From NCBI GenBank assembly GCA_964402175.1, contig CAYOBN010000009.1, positions 28,199 to 92,198 on the forward strand: 64,000 nt of DNA, written 5' to 3'. The stretch's first letter is position 1. Every line of letters starts with the position of its first letter. This document shows, one piece after another, positions 56,469 to 64,000 of this stretch. The position numbers and the translations under genes were made by a program. Below the pieces are notes generated by a model that was not told the origin of the DNA, did not search any database, and was given only the letters and a program-made list of their open reading frames with translations. The DNA is from JAWKUK01 sp964402175. GTDB taxonomy: Bacteria; Planctomycetota; UBA1135; GCA-002686595.

Positions 56469-58052
56469 ATGGCCCTCCCCTCCGCACCTCCCCCCCCGCC
56501 GAGCGGTGCACCCCGCCCCCCCGGCGGCCGGGGCGGCTCGCCGAGCGGCGCCGGCGAGCGCCTCCTCGACGCGCTGCTCGCCGGCCTCGTCGACGCGGTG
56601 GTGGTGATCGATCCCACCGGCACCGTCGTGCGCGCCAGCGCCTCGGTGGAGACCGTCTTCGGCTGGCACCCAGCGGACCTCGAAGGCCGCAATGTGTCCG
56701 TCCTGATCCCGGAGCCGCACCGCAGCAACCACGACGACTACCTGAGCCGGTACATGACCACCGGGCGGACGTGGATCCTCGGGACGACCCGCGAGTTCGA
56801 CGTCGTGCGCAAGGACGGCTCGCTCGTCCCGTGCGAGCTGTGTGTGTCCAGGATCGACCTGGAGCCGGCGCGCGGCAGCCTCCCCGCCCGGCCGCTCTTC
56901 TGCGGGACGTTCCGCGACATCTCCGACCGGCGCCAGGCCCACGCCGCCCTCGCGCGCAGCGAAGCCCGCTTCCGGGCGGTGTTCGAGCACGAGAACCAGT
57001 TCGTGCTGCTGCTCGACCAGCAAGGGCGCATCGCCGACGTGAACCTGACCGCGCTGGAGCGCACCGGGCGCGCGCGGGAGGCCGTGCTCGGCCGGCAGCT
57101 CACCGACCTGCCGATCTTCGCCAGCAGCGGCGACGGCGCGCCGGCAGACGTCTTGCACCGCACCCTCCACCGCGCCCAGGAGGTCGGCGTCGCGACGGCG
57201 CGTATCGGGGTGCTCGTCCGGCGCGACGAGCGCGACGACGCCTTCGTCGAGGTCCCGCACGAGCTCTCTGTGCGGATCGTGCCGACGGACCTCGCAGGGG
57301 TGCCCCACACGATCGTCGAGATCCGCGACGTGTCGGCACTCGTCAGCGCCGAGCGGCGCGAGTCGTCGGTCATGCGCTCGCTCGCCCGTGTCGGTGAAGA
57401 GGCGGCGGTCCTCGCGCACGAGCTGCGCAGCCCCGTCAGCGCGCTCGAGCTGGCGCTCAAGGCCGTCGCGCGCAACCTCGGGGCCGATGAGCGGCTCCTG
57501 CTCGACGATCTGCGCGGGCGGATGCGGCGGCTCGAGGACCTCCTCCGGCGCACGCTGAGCTTCTCGCGCCCGCTGGACCTCGACCTCGCACCCGTCGTCG
57601 TCTCCGACGCGTTCGGCGCGGCGCTCGAGCGCGAGTCCGCGGCGCTCGCGCGGGCGCACCTGCGGCCCGTCATCCACATCGCGCCCGACACGCCGCCGTT
57701 GCTCGCCGATGTGCGGGCGCTCGACGACCTGCTCGCGAACCTCGTCCGCAACGCGTGCGAGGCGCAGCCCCAGGGCGGTCGTTTGCGGCTCACCGGTGCC
57801 CCCGAAGCGCAGGGCCGCCGCGTGCGGGTCACCCTCGAAGATGGCGGTCCGGGCATCCCGCTCGCCGAGCGCGAAGAGGTCTTCCGCCCGTTCCGCACGA
57901 CCAAACCCGACGGCACCGGCCTCGGGCTCGCCCTCGCGCGGAAGATCGTGGAAGAACACGGCGCGACGATCACCCTCGGCGACGCCGAGGGCGGTGGTCT
58001 CCGTATCCTGCTCGACTGGCCTGCCGCCACCGACCGCCCACACACACGATGA
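56469..58052 (+). CDS. PAS-domain sensor histidine kinase
   Basis: 527 residues, no transmembrane segments, so probably cytosolic. PAS domain 1 (about 30-150, DAVVVIDPTGTVVRASASVE), PAS domain 2 (about 160-295, QFVLLLDQQGRIADVNLTAL), then HisKA with phospho-acceptor H317 in LAHELRSPVSALELAL and HATPase_c with N box NLVRNACEA, G1 EDGGPGIP and G2 GTGLGLALARKIVEEHGA. It should autophosphorylate in response to an internal signal and pass phosphate to the next gene's product; the stop overlaps the next ATG as ATGA. The signal is unknown; PAS ligands cannot be told from sequence. Confidence 0.92.
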   Translation: MALPSAPPPPPSGAPRPPGGRGGSPSGAGERLLDALLAGLVDAVVVIDPTGTVVRASASVETVFGWHPADLEGRNVSVLIPEPHRSNHDDYLSRYMTTGRTWILGTTREFDVVRKDGSLVPCELCVSRIDLEPARGSLPARPLFCGTFRDISDRRQAHAALARSEARFRAVFEHENQFVLLLDQQGRIADVNLTALERTGRAREAVLGRQLTDLPIFASSGDGAPADVLHRTLHRAQEVGVATARIGVLVRRDERDDAFVEVPHELSVRIVPTDLAGVPHTIVEIRDVSALVSAERRESSVMRSLARVGEEAAVLAHELRSPVSALELALKAVARNLGADERLLLDDLRGRMRRLEDLLRRTLSFSRPLDLDLAPVVVSDAFGAALERESAALARAHLRPVIHIAPDTPPLLADVRALDDLLANLVRNACEAQPQGGRLRLTGAPEAQGRRVRVTLEDGGPGIPLAEREEVFRPFRTTKPDGTGLGLALARKIVEEHGATITLGDAEGGGLRILLDWPAATDRPHTR

Positions 58053-58720
58053 ACGCCCACCGCCCCATCCGCGTCTACGTGATCGACGACCAGGCGATCC
58101 TGCGCGCCGCGCTGCGGCGCCTGCTCGCCGACGAGTGCGGCTTCGACGTCGTCGGCGACAACGGTGACGCGCGCGCCGCGGTGCAAGAGCTCGAGCGGCT
58201 GCGGCCCGATGTCGTGACCCTCGACCTGACGATGCCTGCGCTGTCGGGGGTCGATGCGCTGCCGCGCCTGGCGAAGGCCTCGCCGAACAGCCGCTTCCTC
58301 GTGCTGACGAACCACGAATCGGGGCGCTTCCTCGAGGAGTCGCTGAAAGCCGGGGCCTCGGGTTACCTCACGAAGGACTCGGAGCCCGAGGAGCTGCGCG
58401 TCGCGGTCGAGTCGGTCTTCGCCGGGCGCAACTACGTGACGCCGCGTGTCGCCGGCGCGCTCGTCGAGCGCCTGCGCGGCGGCCCGGCCGAAGAGGGCGA
58501 GACACCGGCGGTCGGTCGCCTCGCGGCGCTGACCGCGCGCGAGCGTGAGGTGTTCCAGCTCCTCGCGCTGGGCAAGTCGAACAAAGAGGTCGCGCACGCG
58601 CTGGGCGTGAGCCTCGGGACCGCCAAGAAACACCGCGAGAACCTGCAGCGCAAGCTGGACGCACACAGCCCCGCTGAGCTCGCGCGCATCGCGATCCAAG
58701 AGGGCTTGCTCTCCGGCTGA
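58049..58720 (+). CDS. LuxR/NarL-family response regulator
   Basis: 223 residues. REC domain: acidic pair D13-D14, phosphoacceptor D59 in VVTLDLTMP, switch Thr in LVLTNHE and K109 in GYLTKDS. C-terminal LuxR-type HTH (about 160-215) with LTAREREVFQLLALGKSNKE and a recognition helix containing SLGTAKKHRENL. It is coupled to the kinase by ATGA and should regulate transcription on phosphorylation. Targets are unknown; the neighbouring divergent GCS2-CBS gene and the methyltransferase-like gene are candidates by position only. Confidence 0.93.
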   Translation: MNAHRPIRVYVIDDQAILRAALRRLLADECGFDVVGDNGDARAAVQELERLRPDVVTLDLTMPALSGVDALPRLAKASPNSRFLVLTNHESGRFLEESLKAGASGYLTKDSEPEELRVAVESVFAGRNYVTPRVAGALVERLRGGPAEEGETPAVGRLAALTAREREVFQLLALGKSNKEVAHALGVSLGTAKKHRENLQRKLDAHSPAELARIAIQEGLLSG

Positions 58721-58723
58721 ACC

Positions 58724-59479
58724 TCAGCCTCGAGCAGGCCACGCGGCGAGCACACGGTTCATCGGTGTGATCGCCGCGGAGATCGCGTCCCAACGCACGG
58801 TGTAGCCCGCTCGGTCGAGGCGGTAGGTGCGATCGACGTCGAAGGCCGTGTCCCCGCCGAGCGCGCGCGCGACCGCCGGCGGCGCAGGCGATCGCCCGTG
58901 TGGCCGACAGCACGGCAGCACCGCGACGGGCCCACGCAGCGAGAGCGCGACCTCCAACACCTCGTCGGTCAAGGTCCCGCACGCGTGCACCGCGACGAGC
59001 GCGGACCCTTGTGGCAGCTCCGCCGCGCGGTCTGCGAAGAGGCCGTCACACGCGCGCAGTTTCTGGGCGGCGAGCGGCGCGACCTCGCCGACTGCGGTGA
59101 GCACTTCAGCGCGGCTCTCCGGCACCCGCCTGTCGATCCAACGCACTTCGTCGACGCTGGGCTCGAACAGCGCATAGAGCGCCCCCACCAGCCCGTGGCT
59201 GGCCGCGACGTCTGCCACCACGGGACCGCGCACGCGCCGTCGGACACGGCCGAAGAACTCGCAGGCCTCCAGCCACTCCTTCACGCGCACCGCTTTGCGC
59301 GCCGCGAGCGCGCGCCCGAACCGCTCGAGGAGCCCCTCGCCCTTGAAATGGCGCAGACAATGCGGATCGAGGGTGCCCGTGTTGCCGACGAACGCACGCA
59401 GCCCAGCGGGATCGAGCCGCAACGTGCGCAGCCGGAGCTCTCCGGGAACGAGCGCGGCGACGCGGCTGGGATCCTGCAC
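58724..59479 (-). CDS. SAM-dependent methyltransferase-like protein
   Basis: 251 residues. A Rossmann-type SAM motif is suggested by PVVADVAASHGLVGALYALF (about residues 86-105), followed by an acidic strand end VRWIDRR. A second pattern, VAVHACGTLTDEVL and VAVLPCCRPHG, resembles the HxCG...CC arrangement of METTL25/RRNAD1-like methyltransferases. Substrate unknown. It converges on the response regulator (3 bases between stops) and diverges from kdsB, with only 25 bases between them, so a shared compact promoter is likely. Confidence 0.55.
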   Translation of the reverse strand: MQDPSRVAALVPGELRLRTLRLDPAGLRAFVGNTGTLDPHCLRHFKGEGLLERFGRALAARKAVRVKEWLEACEFFGRVRRRVRGPVVADVAASHGLVGALYALFEPSVDEVRWIDRRVPESRAEVLTAVGEVAPLAAQKLRACDGLFADRAAELPQGSALVAVHACGTLTDEVLEVALSLRGPVAVLPCCRPHGRSPAPPAVARALGGDTAFDVDRTYRLDRAGYTVRWDAISAAITPMNRVLAAWPARG

Positions 59480-59504
59480 GGGAGCAGTGTACGTTCTCTA
59501 TGGC

Positions 59505-60296
59505 ATGCGTACCGTCATCGTCATCCCGTCCCGCTTCGGCTCGACGCGCTTTCCTGGTAAGCCCCTGGCCCCGGTGGCGGGGCGCTCGTTGCTCGAGCGG
59601 GTCTGGCGCATCGCTCGAGCGGTGCAGGGGGTCGAGCGGGTCCTCGTCGCCACCGACGATGCGCGCATCGCGGCGCACGCGGAGAGTTTCGGAGCCGAGG
59701 CCGTGTCGACGCCGGAGTCCTGCCGCAATGGCACCGAGCGCGCCGAGGCGGCGCTCGCGGCGCTCGACTTCGTGCCGGACGCCGTCGTGAACCTGCAAGG
59801 GGACGCGGTCCTGACTCCGCCGTGGGTCGTGCAAGCGGTCGTCGACGCCTTGGCGCAAGAGACATCGGGCGGACGGCGCGCGGACGTCGTGACCCCCGCG
59901 ACGGTGCTGGACGAAGGCGCCGTCGCGCGGCTCGCCGCGTCGAAAGCTGGCGGCGAGGTCGGTGGCACGACGGTGACGGTCGGGCTCGACGGCTTCGCGC
60001 TGTACTTCTCCAAGGCGATCATCCCGTTCCGCCGCGATCCGAGCCGCGCGCCCGTGCGCAAACACATCGGGCTCTACGGCTTCCGCCGCGAAGCGCTCGC
60101 GCGCCTCGTCGCGCTGCCGCCGACGCCGCTCGAGCTCGCGGAGGGCCTCGAGCAACTGCGTGCGCTCGAACATGGCCTCGGTGTGCGCGTCGTCGAGGTC
60201 GACCTCCGCGGGCGCTCGACCCTCGCGATCGACGCGCCGGCGGACGTCGCGCGGGTCGAAGCTGCGATCCGCGCCGAAGGGGAGCTCGTCGAGTAG
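59505..60296 (+). CDS. kdsB: 3-deoxy-manno-octulosonate cytidylyltransferase
   Basis: 263 residues. N-terminal nucleotidyltransferase signature VIVIPSRFGSTRFPGKPLAP, then VLVATDD, NGTERAEAA, VNLQGDAVLTPP and KHIGLYGFRREAL, all characteristic of KdsB. The enzyme makes CMP-KDO from CTP and KDO for the inner core of lipopolysaccharide, in the cytosol; its presence implies a lipid A-type outer leaflet. Two substitutions are noteworthy: the usual QGDEP motif reads QGDAV. Other kds/lpx genes are not in the window. The start at 59505 is the first ATG before the conserved sequence. Confidence 0.9.
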   Translation: MRTVIVIPSRFGSTRFPGKPLAPVAGRSLLERVWRIARAVQGVERVLVATDDARIAAHAESFGAEAVSTPESCRNGTERAEAALAALDFVPDAVVNLQGDAVLTPPWVVQAVVDALAQETSGGRRADVVTPATVLDEGAVARLAASKAGGEVGGTTVTVGLDGFALYFSKAIIPFRRDPSRAPVRKHIGLYGFRREALARLVALPPTPLELAEGLEQLRALEHGLGVRVVEVDLRGRSTLAIDAPADVARVEAAIRAEGELVE

Positions 60297-60364
60297 ACTC
60301 TGCGAATGAACGCACGGGCACAGCGCGTGCGCCCGCGCCAACAGAACGGAAGCTGAGTTTGCCG

Positions 60365-61069
60365 ATGGCCGGATCGAGTGGAACCCTGGAGCTCGTCGTC
60401 GTCCGACATGGCAATACGTTCGGACCTGGCGACCGCGTGACGTGGGTCGGGCGACACGAAGACGTGCCGCTCGTCGCGAAGGGCATCGCGCAGGCGACGG
60501 CGCTCGGCGAGGCGCTCGCGCGCGAAGGGTGGCGACCCGAGCGTGTCCTCGCGAGCCGACTCGCGCGCACGCGCGGCCATGCCGAGCGCGCGCTCTTCGT
60601 CGCGGGTTGGTCGGACCTCCCCGTCGAAGTCGATCCGCGTCTGGACGAGCTCGATTACGGGCCCTGGGGCGGGCTCACGACCGAGGAGATCGAGGCGCGC
60701 GGCGACGGCGCGGCGCTCGCAGCCTGGTCCGAGCACATGCGCTGGCCCGCGGCGTTCGGCGAGCGCGAGGCCGATGCGCGGGCGCGGGTCCAGGGGCTCG
60801 CAGAGGAGCTCGCGGCCGAGGCAGCCGCGGGGCCGCACGTCGGGGCCCGTCGGCAGCCGCGGCGGGTGCTGCTGGTGTCCAGCAATGGGGTCCTGCGCTA
60901 TCTGCTGGCCCTCGACGCACGGGCGTTCGAGGCGCGGCGCGCGGGGCAGGGTTTCAAGCTCGGCACGGGCCGCGCAGGACGGCTCGTGTACAGCGCTGGC
61001 GCTTGGACCGTGCTCGACTGGGATGTGTCCCCCGAGGCGCTCGCGCTCCCGCCGAGCTCCGCGGTGTGA
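60365..61069 (+). CDS. histidine phosphatase family protein, second catalytic His missing
   Basis: 234 residues. RHG motif VVVRHGNT with H15 and the second conserved Arg in ASRLARTRGHAERA, together with ELDYGPWGGLT, define the branch 1 histidine phosphatase (phosphoglycerate mutase-like) fold. The C-terminal motif, normally SHGG, reads SSNG at residues 172-175, so the second catalytic His is replaced by Ser. Known members with TSNG at this place exist, so a variant mechanism or a binding role is possible. Located downstream of kdsB, with 68 bases between them. Confidence 0.8.
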   Translation: MAGSSGTLELVVVRHGNTFGPGDRVTWVGRHEDVPLVAKGIAQATALGEALAREGWRPERVLASRLARTRGHAERALFVAGWSDLPVEVDPRLDELDYGPWGGLTTEEIEARGDGAALAAWSEHMRWPAAFGEREADARARVQGLAEELAAEAAAGPHVGARRQPRRVLLVSSNGVLRYLLALDARAFEARRAGQGFKLGTGRAGRLVYSAGAWTVLDWDVSPEALALPPSSAV

Positions 61070-61107
61070 CCGCGCCCGAATCCGGCTCGAACTGCTAACG
61101 TGGAGGC

Positions 61108-61905
61108 ATGTGGATCGCACGCCTCGTCTGCCTCGCCCTCGCCGTCGCACCCGCGGCCTCCGCGGTCTGCCCACAGGGACCTCCGCCGGAGGAGCGCAAT
61201 GAGGGGCCGTCGAAGACCGAAGTCGCGGCGGCGCTCGCGGCGCTGAAGACAGGCCTCGCGGCCAAGGAGCCCAGCGAGCGCATCGCGGCGCTGCAGACCG
61301 CCGCCGAAGTCGTCCACGCGGACGTCGTGAAAGCCATCGCCAAGGCGACCGCCGATCCGGCGGTCGAGGTGCGCGACTTCGCGCTCGATCTGCTCGGGAA
61401 GATCGACGAGCCCACGGCGCTCGAGAGCCTGCACGCGTACCTGAACAAACACCGCAAGGAGCTCGTCGACGATCCGGACCGCTACGTGCTCGTCATGAAG
61501 AGCGCCGCGCGACACCGCGACCCGAAGACGATCCCGCTGCTGACGGACAAGCTCTTCGACACGCAGCACCACCTCGTCGTGCGCGCGCGCATCCTCTCGC
61601 TCGCGAACATCCCCGACAAACGCGCGGTCGAGGCGGTCTTCGAAATCGTGACCAAAGGCGATCGGCGCAAGGTCCTGCCGCACATGGAGTCCGTACAGCT
61701 CACGCTGCTCGTGCTCCTGGGCGTCGATGTCGGCACGAACCTCGACCGCTGCATCGCGTGGTGGAACGAGAACAAGAAGACGTACAAACTCGCCGAGGCG
61801 TTTCCGAAGCTGCCCGAAGCGCGCCTGCGTGAGTGGCAGACGTTCTGGGGTCTCGAGCTGACCTACGAGCGCAACAAAAAACGCGGCGACCGGGGCCGAG
61901 ACTGA
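61108..61905 (+). CDS. exported HEAT-repeat protein
   Basis: 265 residues with a cleavable signal (residues 1-19, AAPAASA). The mature part has repeated helical pairs (VRDFALDLLGKIDEPTALES; VVRARILSLANIPDKRAVEA) typical of HEAT repeats, and ends with a basic segment. No enzymatic motif. It would sit in the periplasm or on the surface. It is organised like the lipoprotein at 18643-19635, though no lipobox is present. Follows the histidine phosphatase with 38 bases between, so may be co-transcribed. Confidence 0.75.
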   Translation: MWIARLVCLALAVAPAASAVCPQGPPPEERNEGPSKTEVAAALAALKTGLAAKEPSERIAALQTAAEVVHADVVKAIAKATADPAVEVRDFALDLLGKIDEPTALESLHAYLNKHRKELVDDPDRYVLVMKSAARHRDPKTIPLLTDKLFDTQHHLVVRARILSLANIPDKRAVEAVFEIVTKGDRRKVLPHMESVQLTLLVLLGVDVGTNLDRCIAWWNENKKTYKLAEAFPKLPEARLREWQTFWGLELTYERNKKRGDRGRD

Positions 61906-62013
61906 AGGCGCCGCTACGGACTGTGGCGACCCCGGCTACGGCGGTCGGCCCATCGCGCGGGTGGCGCGGCTACGGGTGGACTGTAAGGGCGCGCTCGATC
62001 TGCGCGCCCCGTC

Positions 62014-63357
62014 ATGCACACCACCCTTCGCGCCCTCGCCCCTCTGACCTTCTTGCTCGCGCCCCTCGCCGCGGGCCAAACCCCCGACGAGCTCGTCCCG
62101 CGCCTCGAAGCGCGCCTGGCGCGCGCGGCGGAGAACACGGCCGGTCTCGCGGCCACCATCGCGGTCGGCGGCGAGTCCCTCGTCAACGCCGCGCTCGGCG
62201 GCCGGGAGTTCGACGCCCCGGTCGCAGCGCCCGCGCTACAGCGTGCCCTCACCGCTTTGGCCCTGATGCGCAAGCTCGGGTCGGAGGTCGGTGAGTCCGG
62301 CCCGTTCGAGCTCGATCGACCGCTCTCGCTCTACCTCGCGGACTCGCTGCCCGAGGGTGCGACGTGCACGGTCCGGCAGCTGCTCGCGGGCACCTCGGGC
62401 CTGGCGCCCTACGGCGCGCTCCTGACGCGCGAGGACGAGCGCGGCGCAGAGATCGCCACACTCGTCAAACGGGTGCGAGACGCGGGCCTCGTGGCGATTC
62501 CGGGCCACTGCTTCGATCCGAACGAGTCCGAAGAGCTCTTGCTCGGGCTCCTGACGGAACGGCTCTACGGCGCGCCGTGCAGCGAGGTGTTCACGGCCCT
62601 GGCCAGCGCTGCGGGACTGACGGGCACCGGGTACCTCGACGCCGTGCCCGACGCGACAGGCGACCGCGAGGACGAACTCGACCTCGAGCGCCATCCCCGC
62701 CCGGCCCTCGCGCCGTTCGGTGAGGACCGGCTGTACACGACCGTCAATGACCTCGTGCAGCTCGTGGATTCGCTCGCAGCGCGCGGGCTGCTCGACGAGG
62801 CTCCGCTGCGGGAGCTCTTGACGCCGCAACCGACGTTCACGTCCCGCGGCGCAGCGACGACGACCGGCTTCGGACTCGGTGTCGACCTGATCCAACTCGG
62901 CGAGTATGTCGGCGCGACGGTCGGCGGCGTTTGCGGAGACGCGGCGTTCCACGTGGTGCGTTATCCCTCGGTCGAGCTGACGATCGTCATCGCGGCGAAC
63001 GGCGCGGACGCACCGCTCGCTGCGACCGCGCGCGACCTGGCGCGGATCGTGCTCGGCCTGCCCCCCCCGGGGGTGCAGGACCTCGAGCTCGACCGGGACG
63101 GGAGCGCGCCGCTGGTCGGCACGTACCAGTTCGGCTGTGACCGACTCTCGCTCCTGCGCGGCGAAGATGGTCGGCTCGTGCTCTCCTGGGTGAACCGCCC
63201 CGCGCGGCGGCTGCTCTGGCAAGGCGGGCTCGACTTCGTGGCGGCGGATGATCCGGAGTGCCGCTATGCGTTCCGTATGGCGCCGGATGGGCTGCGGGCC
63301 GAGGCCCTCGTGATGATGGAGCACGGGTTGCGCTCCGAGGCCGTACGCATCGAGTGA
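62014..63357 (+). CDS. beta-lactamase/transpeptidase-like serine hydrolase, active site lost
   Basis: 447 residues with a signal peptide (residues 1-21). The fold is recognisable through LLAGTSGLAPYG (the region after the active-site helix), PLSLYLADSLPEG, FGEDRLYTTVNDLVQLVDSL and GFGLGVDLI. The nucleophile motif SxxK of class C/penicillin-binding relatives is replaced by ALQR at residues 74-77, so Ser and Lys are both missing. The HxG near the end is not evident either (VGGVCGDAAFH). It is therefore likely a non-catalytic binding protein. A C-terminal beta domain (about 345-445) is extra. Confidence 0.75.
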   Translation: MHTTLRALAPLTFLLAPLAAGQTPDELVPRLEARLARAAENTAGLAATIAVGGESLVNAALGGREFDAPVAAPALQRALTALALMRKLGSEVGESGPFELDRPLSLYLADSLPEGATCTVRQLLAGTSGLAPYGALLTREDERGAEIATLVKRVRDAGLVAIPGHCFDPNESEELLLGLLTERLYGAPCSEVFTALASAAGLTGTGYLDAVPDATGDREDELDLERHPRPALAPFGEDRLYTTVNDLVQLVDSLAARGLLDEAPLRELLTPQPTFTSRGAATTTGFGLGVDLIQLGEYVGATVGGVCGDAAFHVVRYPSVELTIVIAANGADAPLAATARDLARIVLGLPPPGVQDLELDRDGSAPLVGTYQFGCDRLSLLRGEDGRLVLSWVNRPARRLLWQGGLDFVAADDPECRYAFRMAPDGLRAEALVMMEHGLRSEAVRIE

Positions 63358-63656
63358 GCTGCCGCGCGAGCAGAGAGCCTCTCACAGCGTCCGCTGCAGG
63401 ATCACAGCTCAGCATCGAGACCAGCCTCGCAGACCTCTGCGAGCTGGTCTTCGTCTTCATCCAGGACGTCGCGTGACTCACGGCCGAGCCGTCGCGCCCG
63501 CGCGCACCGGAGAACCTGCGGCCAGCGATCGAAGGAGTCCGCTTCGATTCGGCGGACATCGGCCCGAGACGCCAGGGCTACGACCGCGGATTTTCAACCC
63601 TCCAACCACGCCAACGTCTGATTCGGCGGTCATTGCCGAGCCCACCGAAGGCGAGG
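63358..63656. other. 299-base spacer with a possible gene remnant
   Basis: Between the serine hydrolase and the transposase. On the minus strand 63402-63593 stays open for 64 codons (VVALASRADVRRIEADSFDR..., ending with an acidic LDEDEDQLAEVCEAG segment) but has no start codon, so it may be the end of a decayed gene. No family recognised. The rest shows nothing. Confidence 0.35.
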
Positions 63657-64000
63657 TCAGGTCTGGGCCCCAGTCGCCCGCGCATCCACCCGCGCCCGCC
63701 GCTTCATCGCAACGTGTCGCTTGCGAATACCCGGGATCGGATCCCTGTAGGACAACCCGTCCAGCTCGAACGCCTTGTACATCAGGTACGTGCGAGCTGG
63801 CCGCACGACCCCAGCCTCGCACCCACCTTCCGGAACGTTGAGGACGGGATCACTCCATCCGCTGAACCACGCGGCGCTCGTCCAGCGATCCACCGTGGGC
63901 ACACCGTCTCCTGTCCGCCAAGGATGGCCAAGGCCATGGTGTTCCCCGTTGCGCAACACGTACGCCACTGCGTTGCGCACCTGCTGCAACGACTCCAGCA
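63657..64000 (-). CDS. REP-associated tyrosine transposase (RAYT, Y1_Tnp family), C-terminal part
   Basis: 113 residues of the C-terminus are visible; the gene continues beyond the right edge (in frame codons extend to 63998). The fragment has QQVRNAVAYVLRNGEHHG, matching the helix that carries the catalytic Tyr (codon 63960-63962), then SAAWFSGWSDPVLN and ARTYLMYKAFELDGLSYRD, which correspond to the conserved tail of RAYT proteins (usually SSAWWFDGW and PRTWLL). The N-terminal HUH metal site is not in the window. Such transposases act on imperfect palindromes flanking their gene or scattered in the genome; a suitable array occurs at 52719-53106. A start at TTG 63989 is only an artefact of the edge. 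Confidence 0.8.
   Translation of the reverse strand, partial: LESLQQVRNAVAYVLRNGEHHGLGHPWRTGDGVPTVDRWTSAAWFSGWSDPVLNVPEGGCEAGVVRPARTYLMYKAFELDGLSYRDPIPGIRKRHVAMKRRARVDARATGAQT

Noticed and set aside
60306..60356. 16-codon frame just before the histidine phosphatase
   Set aside because: Short, with no ribosome-binding site or attenuator-like structure visible; a chance frame cannot be excluded.
63540..63640. GATTCGGCG segments resembling the second hairpin of the palindrome array
   Set aside because: Match is 9-10 bases and no stem is formed; not enough to call a repeat copy.

Overview
This 64 kb window is very GC-rich bacterial DNA with two 100-N assembly gaps (15035-15134 and 45767-45866). 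Gene content points to Planctomycetota. It has a giant FG-GAP/PVC-type membrane-bound dehydrogenase/HEAT/cytochrome c/DUF1080 fusion, a family of very large lipoproteins with SbsA-type Ig domains and Gly-rich blocks, HEAT-repeat secreted proteins, a GCS2-CBS fusion, and a PilT/PilB/PilC/PilD type IV pilus or type II secretion set. A CMP-KDO synthase implies a Gram-negative type envelope. The assignment is an inference from gene families. I saw no rRNA, tRNA, CRISPR or prophage.

Layout. 1-6959: the end of a multihaem cytochrome c protein, a DUF454 membrane protein and the 1721-aa fusion. 6964-11898 (minus): four glycosyltransferases, one with a degenerate PIG-L-like N-terminal domain. 11988-14999 (minus): metallophosphoesterase, NrnA-type DHH phosphoesterase and an amidohydrolase. 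15159-39630 (mostly minus): surface and secretion block, with five lipoproteins (four of them large), a FecR-like protein, a major pilin, pilC, pilB, pilT, an EF-G-like GTPase, an OmpA-type lipoprotein and the prepilin peptidase. 39742-43458: gltX (minus), then adenosine deaminase and an esterase (plus). 43513-47177: a fibre-like protein with a long decapeptide repeat interrupted by the second gap. 47325-49621: an NfeD-like protein followed by flotillin; queF converges on flotillin. 50007-54344: a multi-pass membrane protein, a DUF4863 protein, a striking array of GGTACC-ended palindromes (52719-53106) and an AspA/AstE-type deacylase. 54378-58720: GCS2-CBS protein divergent from a PAS histidine kinase and LuxR-type response regulator pair. 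58724-63357: methyltransferase-like protein, kdsB, histidine phosphatase, HEAT protein and an inactivated serine hydrolase. 63657-64000: C-terminal part of a REP-associated tyrosine transposase that runs off the right edge.

Functional reading. The pilus/secretion genes (ATPases, platform protein, pilin and peptidase) are interleaved with large lipoproteins that share Ig-like and beta-helix-like architecture. The most interesting local hypothesis is a surface-assembly module. The second is a RAYT-type transposase about 10.5 kb from a palindrome array of the kind such enzymes mobilise. Several enzymes look catalytically impaired by direct reading (serine hydrolase without SxxK, histidine phosphatase without its second His, PIG-L-like domain without zinc ligands). 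The pilin reading frame carries an implausible Arg-rich tail that suggests a frameshift.
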